DNA from: an uncultured Veillonella sp.
Lineage (GTDB): Bacteria; Bacillota; Negativicutes; Veillonellales; Veillonellaceae
DNA: 6,428 nucleotides
Reading direction: 5' to 3'
NCBI GenBank assembly: GCA_934216375.1
Contig: CAKQBP010000082.1
Coordinates: forward strand, 1 to 6,428
A program made the translations under genes and the position numbers. How positions within the stretch are numbered: the stretch's first letter is position 1; every line of letters begins with the position of its first letter. Below, in pieces: positions 5,555 through 6,428 of the stretch. The notes beneath the pieces were generated by a model. It worked only from the letters and a program-made list of their open reading frames with translations, ran no database searches and was not told the origin of the DNA.

Positions 5555-6361
5555 TTAATAAGCCGCATGTTGTATCATATGATCTAAAATGCTAACAAAA
5601 TCTCGTTCTACAGACGAAGTGTCGTTACCAGTACTGCCAATGCCTGTTAGCATGGTTTCTTTCCAATCATTTTTTGCCATAAATCGAAAGGCGATCAAAT
5701 ACTTAGCTTTTGTTTTGTCTGCTTCTCCTTTTGGTAGATAATAAAAGCCTACGCTTCTATCAGAAGGAGGGTGCAATAACGCTGGGTTGTCTTGCGGTTT
5801 ATACAGACTATATATAGATTTCATAAAGGTTAGAATATCTTTACCCTTTACAGATTCGTCTACAAAGATAATCTCATCATATGTGAATAAAGATATCTTA
5901 TTAGTACCTGCCACACGTGTTGCTTTAGACTTAGCTAACTCCAAGGCTTCCTCGTGCGTCGCCATTTGCATGCCATACTGCTTAGCACGCTCCACTAACG
6001 AACCATTCAAATGAACTAAATACGCTTGTGAATACGCAAAATCCGCATCATTTTTTCGCTCGCCACCAGGGGCCGGCAATGTTGGCCGCTTGACTACAGA
6101 ATTTGTAGTAAAAGAAATACCATTACTTTCATCATAAAACACATACACATTTCGCTGGAATGGCTTCTCCTTCTCCACCACAGATGACTGAAGAACAAGA
6201 TTCGGATGCACAACTGAGAACTCTTTCTCCACGCTAGACTTGATATCCTCTGGTGTAGCAGGATCACCATTCTCCGTCGTCCAAATGAAAGAACAACCAC
6301 TCAACACAACACTACAAACACCAACGATACCTAACAACACAAACTTAACAAACAACCTCAT
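5555..6361 (-). CDS. Predicted lipoprotein of unknown family (268 aa)
   Basis: Exported and lipid-anchored, function unknown. A short basic N-terminus (M-R, K6), a hydrophobic core and the lipobox L20-S21-G22-C23 predict signal peptidase II cleavage before C23. The mature part of about 246 residues has no further membrane segment. It looks like an alpha/beta globular protein: strands around NVYVFYD and ISLFTYDEIIFVDE, a helix around HEEALELAKSKA, and a basic region near KYLIAFRFMAKNDW. I recognise no catalytic motif. The start is the ATG at 6361, with GGGGAGG (6370-6376) 8 nt upstream; a TTG two codons earlier is too close to that site. The first codons use TTG, GTT and GTG heavily, making the signal-peptide coding strand G/T-rich. 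It precedes gyrA by 170 nt that include the gyrA promoter, so the two are probably not obligately co-transcribed. No clear terminator follows it. Confidence 0.88.
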   Translation of the reverse strand: MRLFVKFVLLGIVGVCSVVLSGCSFIWTTENGDPATPEDIKSSVEKEFSVVHPNLVLQSSVVEKEKPFQRNVYVFYDESNGISFTTNSVVKRPTLPAPGGERKNDADFAYSQAYLVHLNGSLVERAKQYGMQMATHEEALELAKSKATRVAGTNKISLFTYDEIIFVDESVKGKDILTFMKSIYSLYKPQDNPALLHPPSDRSVGFYYLPKGEADKTKAKYLIAFRFMAKNDWKETMLTGIGSTGNDTSSVERDFVSILDHMIQHAAY

Positions 6362-6391
6362 ACACAAAACCTCCCCTCTCTCTATGTAGAA

Positions 6392-6397
6392 ACTATA
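6392..6397 (-). promoter_or_regulatory. Possible -10 box for the lipoprotein gene
   Basis: TATAGT on the minus strand, 30 nt before the start codon, would give a leader of about 24 nt containing the ribosome site. The hexamer at -35 (TAGTTA, 17-nt spacing) is poor. The window ends soon after, so an upstream operon gene cannot be excluded. Confidence 0.3.
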
Positions 6398-6428
6398 GAA
6401 TGAATATGCTGGGATAACTATGGATAGG

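Noticed and set aside
1..6428. CRISPR arrays, insertion sequences, tRNA or rRNA genes, defence systems
   Set aside because: I saw no regularly spaced repeats, transposase motifs, terminal inverted repeats flanking genes, or tRNA/rRNA signatures.

Overview
The window looks like the chromosome of an anaerobic, low-GC Negativicute, most likely Veillonella or a close relative. This rests on the GyrA sequence, on an [FeFe] hydrogenase of about 480 residues with two N-terminal [4Fe-4S] clusters (the size and layout of the Megasphaera elsdenii enzyme), and on short exported proteins typical of a diderm Firmicute. The genus is inferred from memory of these families, not from a search.

All five genes lie on the minus strand. 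Read in the direction of transcription (right to left) they are: a 268-aa lipoprotein of unknown family (6361-5555); gyrA, DNA gyrase subunit A (5384-2916); two small exported paralogues of 123 and 124 aa (2837-2466 and 2369-1995); a strong intrinsic terminator (1917-1887); a 329-nt stretch rich in dyads; and a monomeric-type [FeFe] hydrogenase (1557-127). The last 126 nt (1-126) hold no gene, only weak hairpins.

The genes do not form one pathway. gyrA has its own extended -10 promoter. A GC-rich hairpin without a U-tract separates it from the paralogue pair, so the pair may receive gyrA read-through. The hydrogenase is a single-gene unit: it is isolated by the upstream terminator and has no maturase or electron-transfer subunit beside it in the window. 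It probably disposes of fermentation electrons as H2. Its upstream region carries a CRP/FNR-type operator match and several perfect inverted repeats, and this is the most interesting non-coding part of the window.

I found no CRISPR array, insertion sequence, tRNA, rRNA, phage gene or defence system. The most useful leads are the hydrogenase control region, unusual residues around its H-cluster, a weakened first-blade GyrA box, the diverged tandem paralogues, and the gyrA/paralogue junction hairpin.
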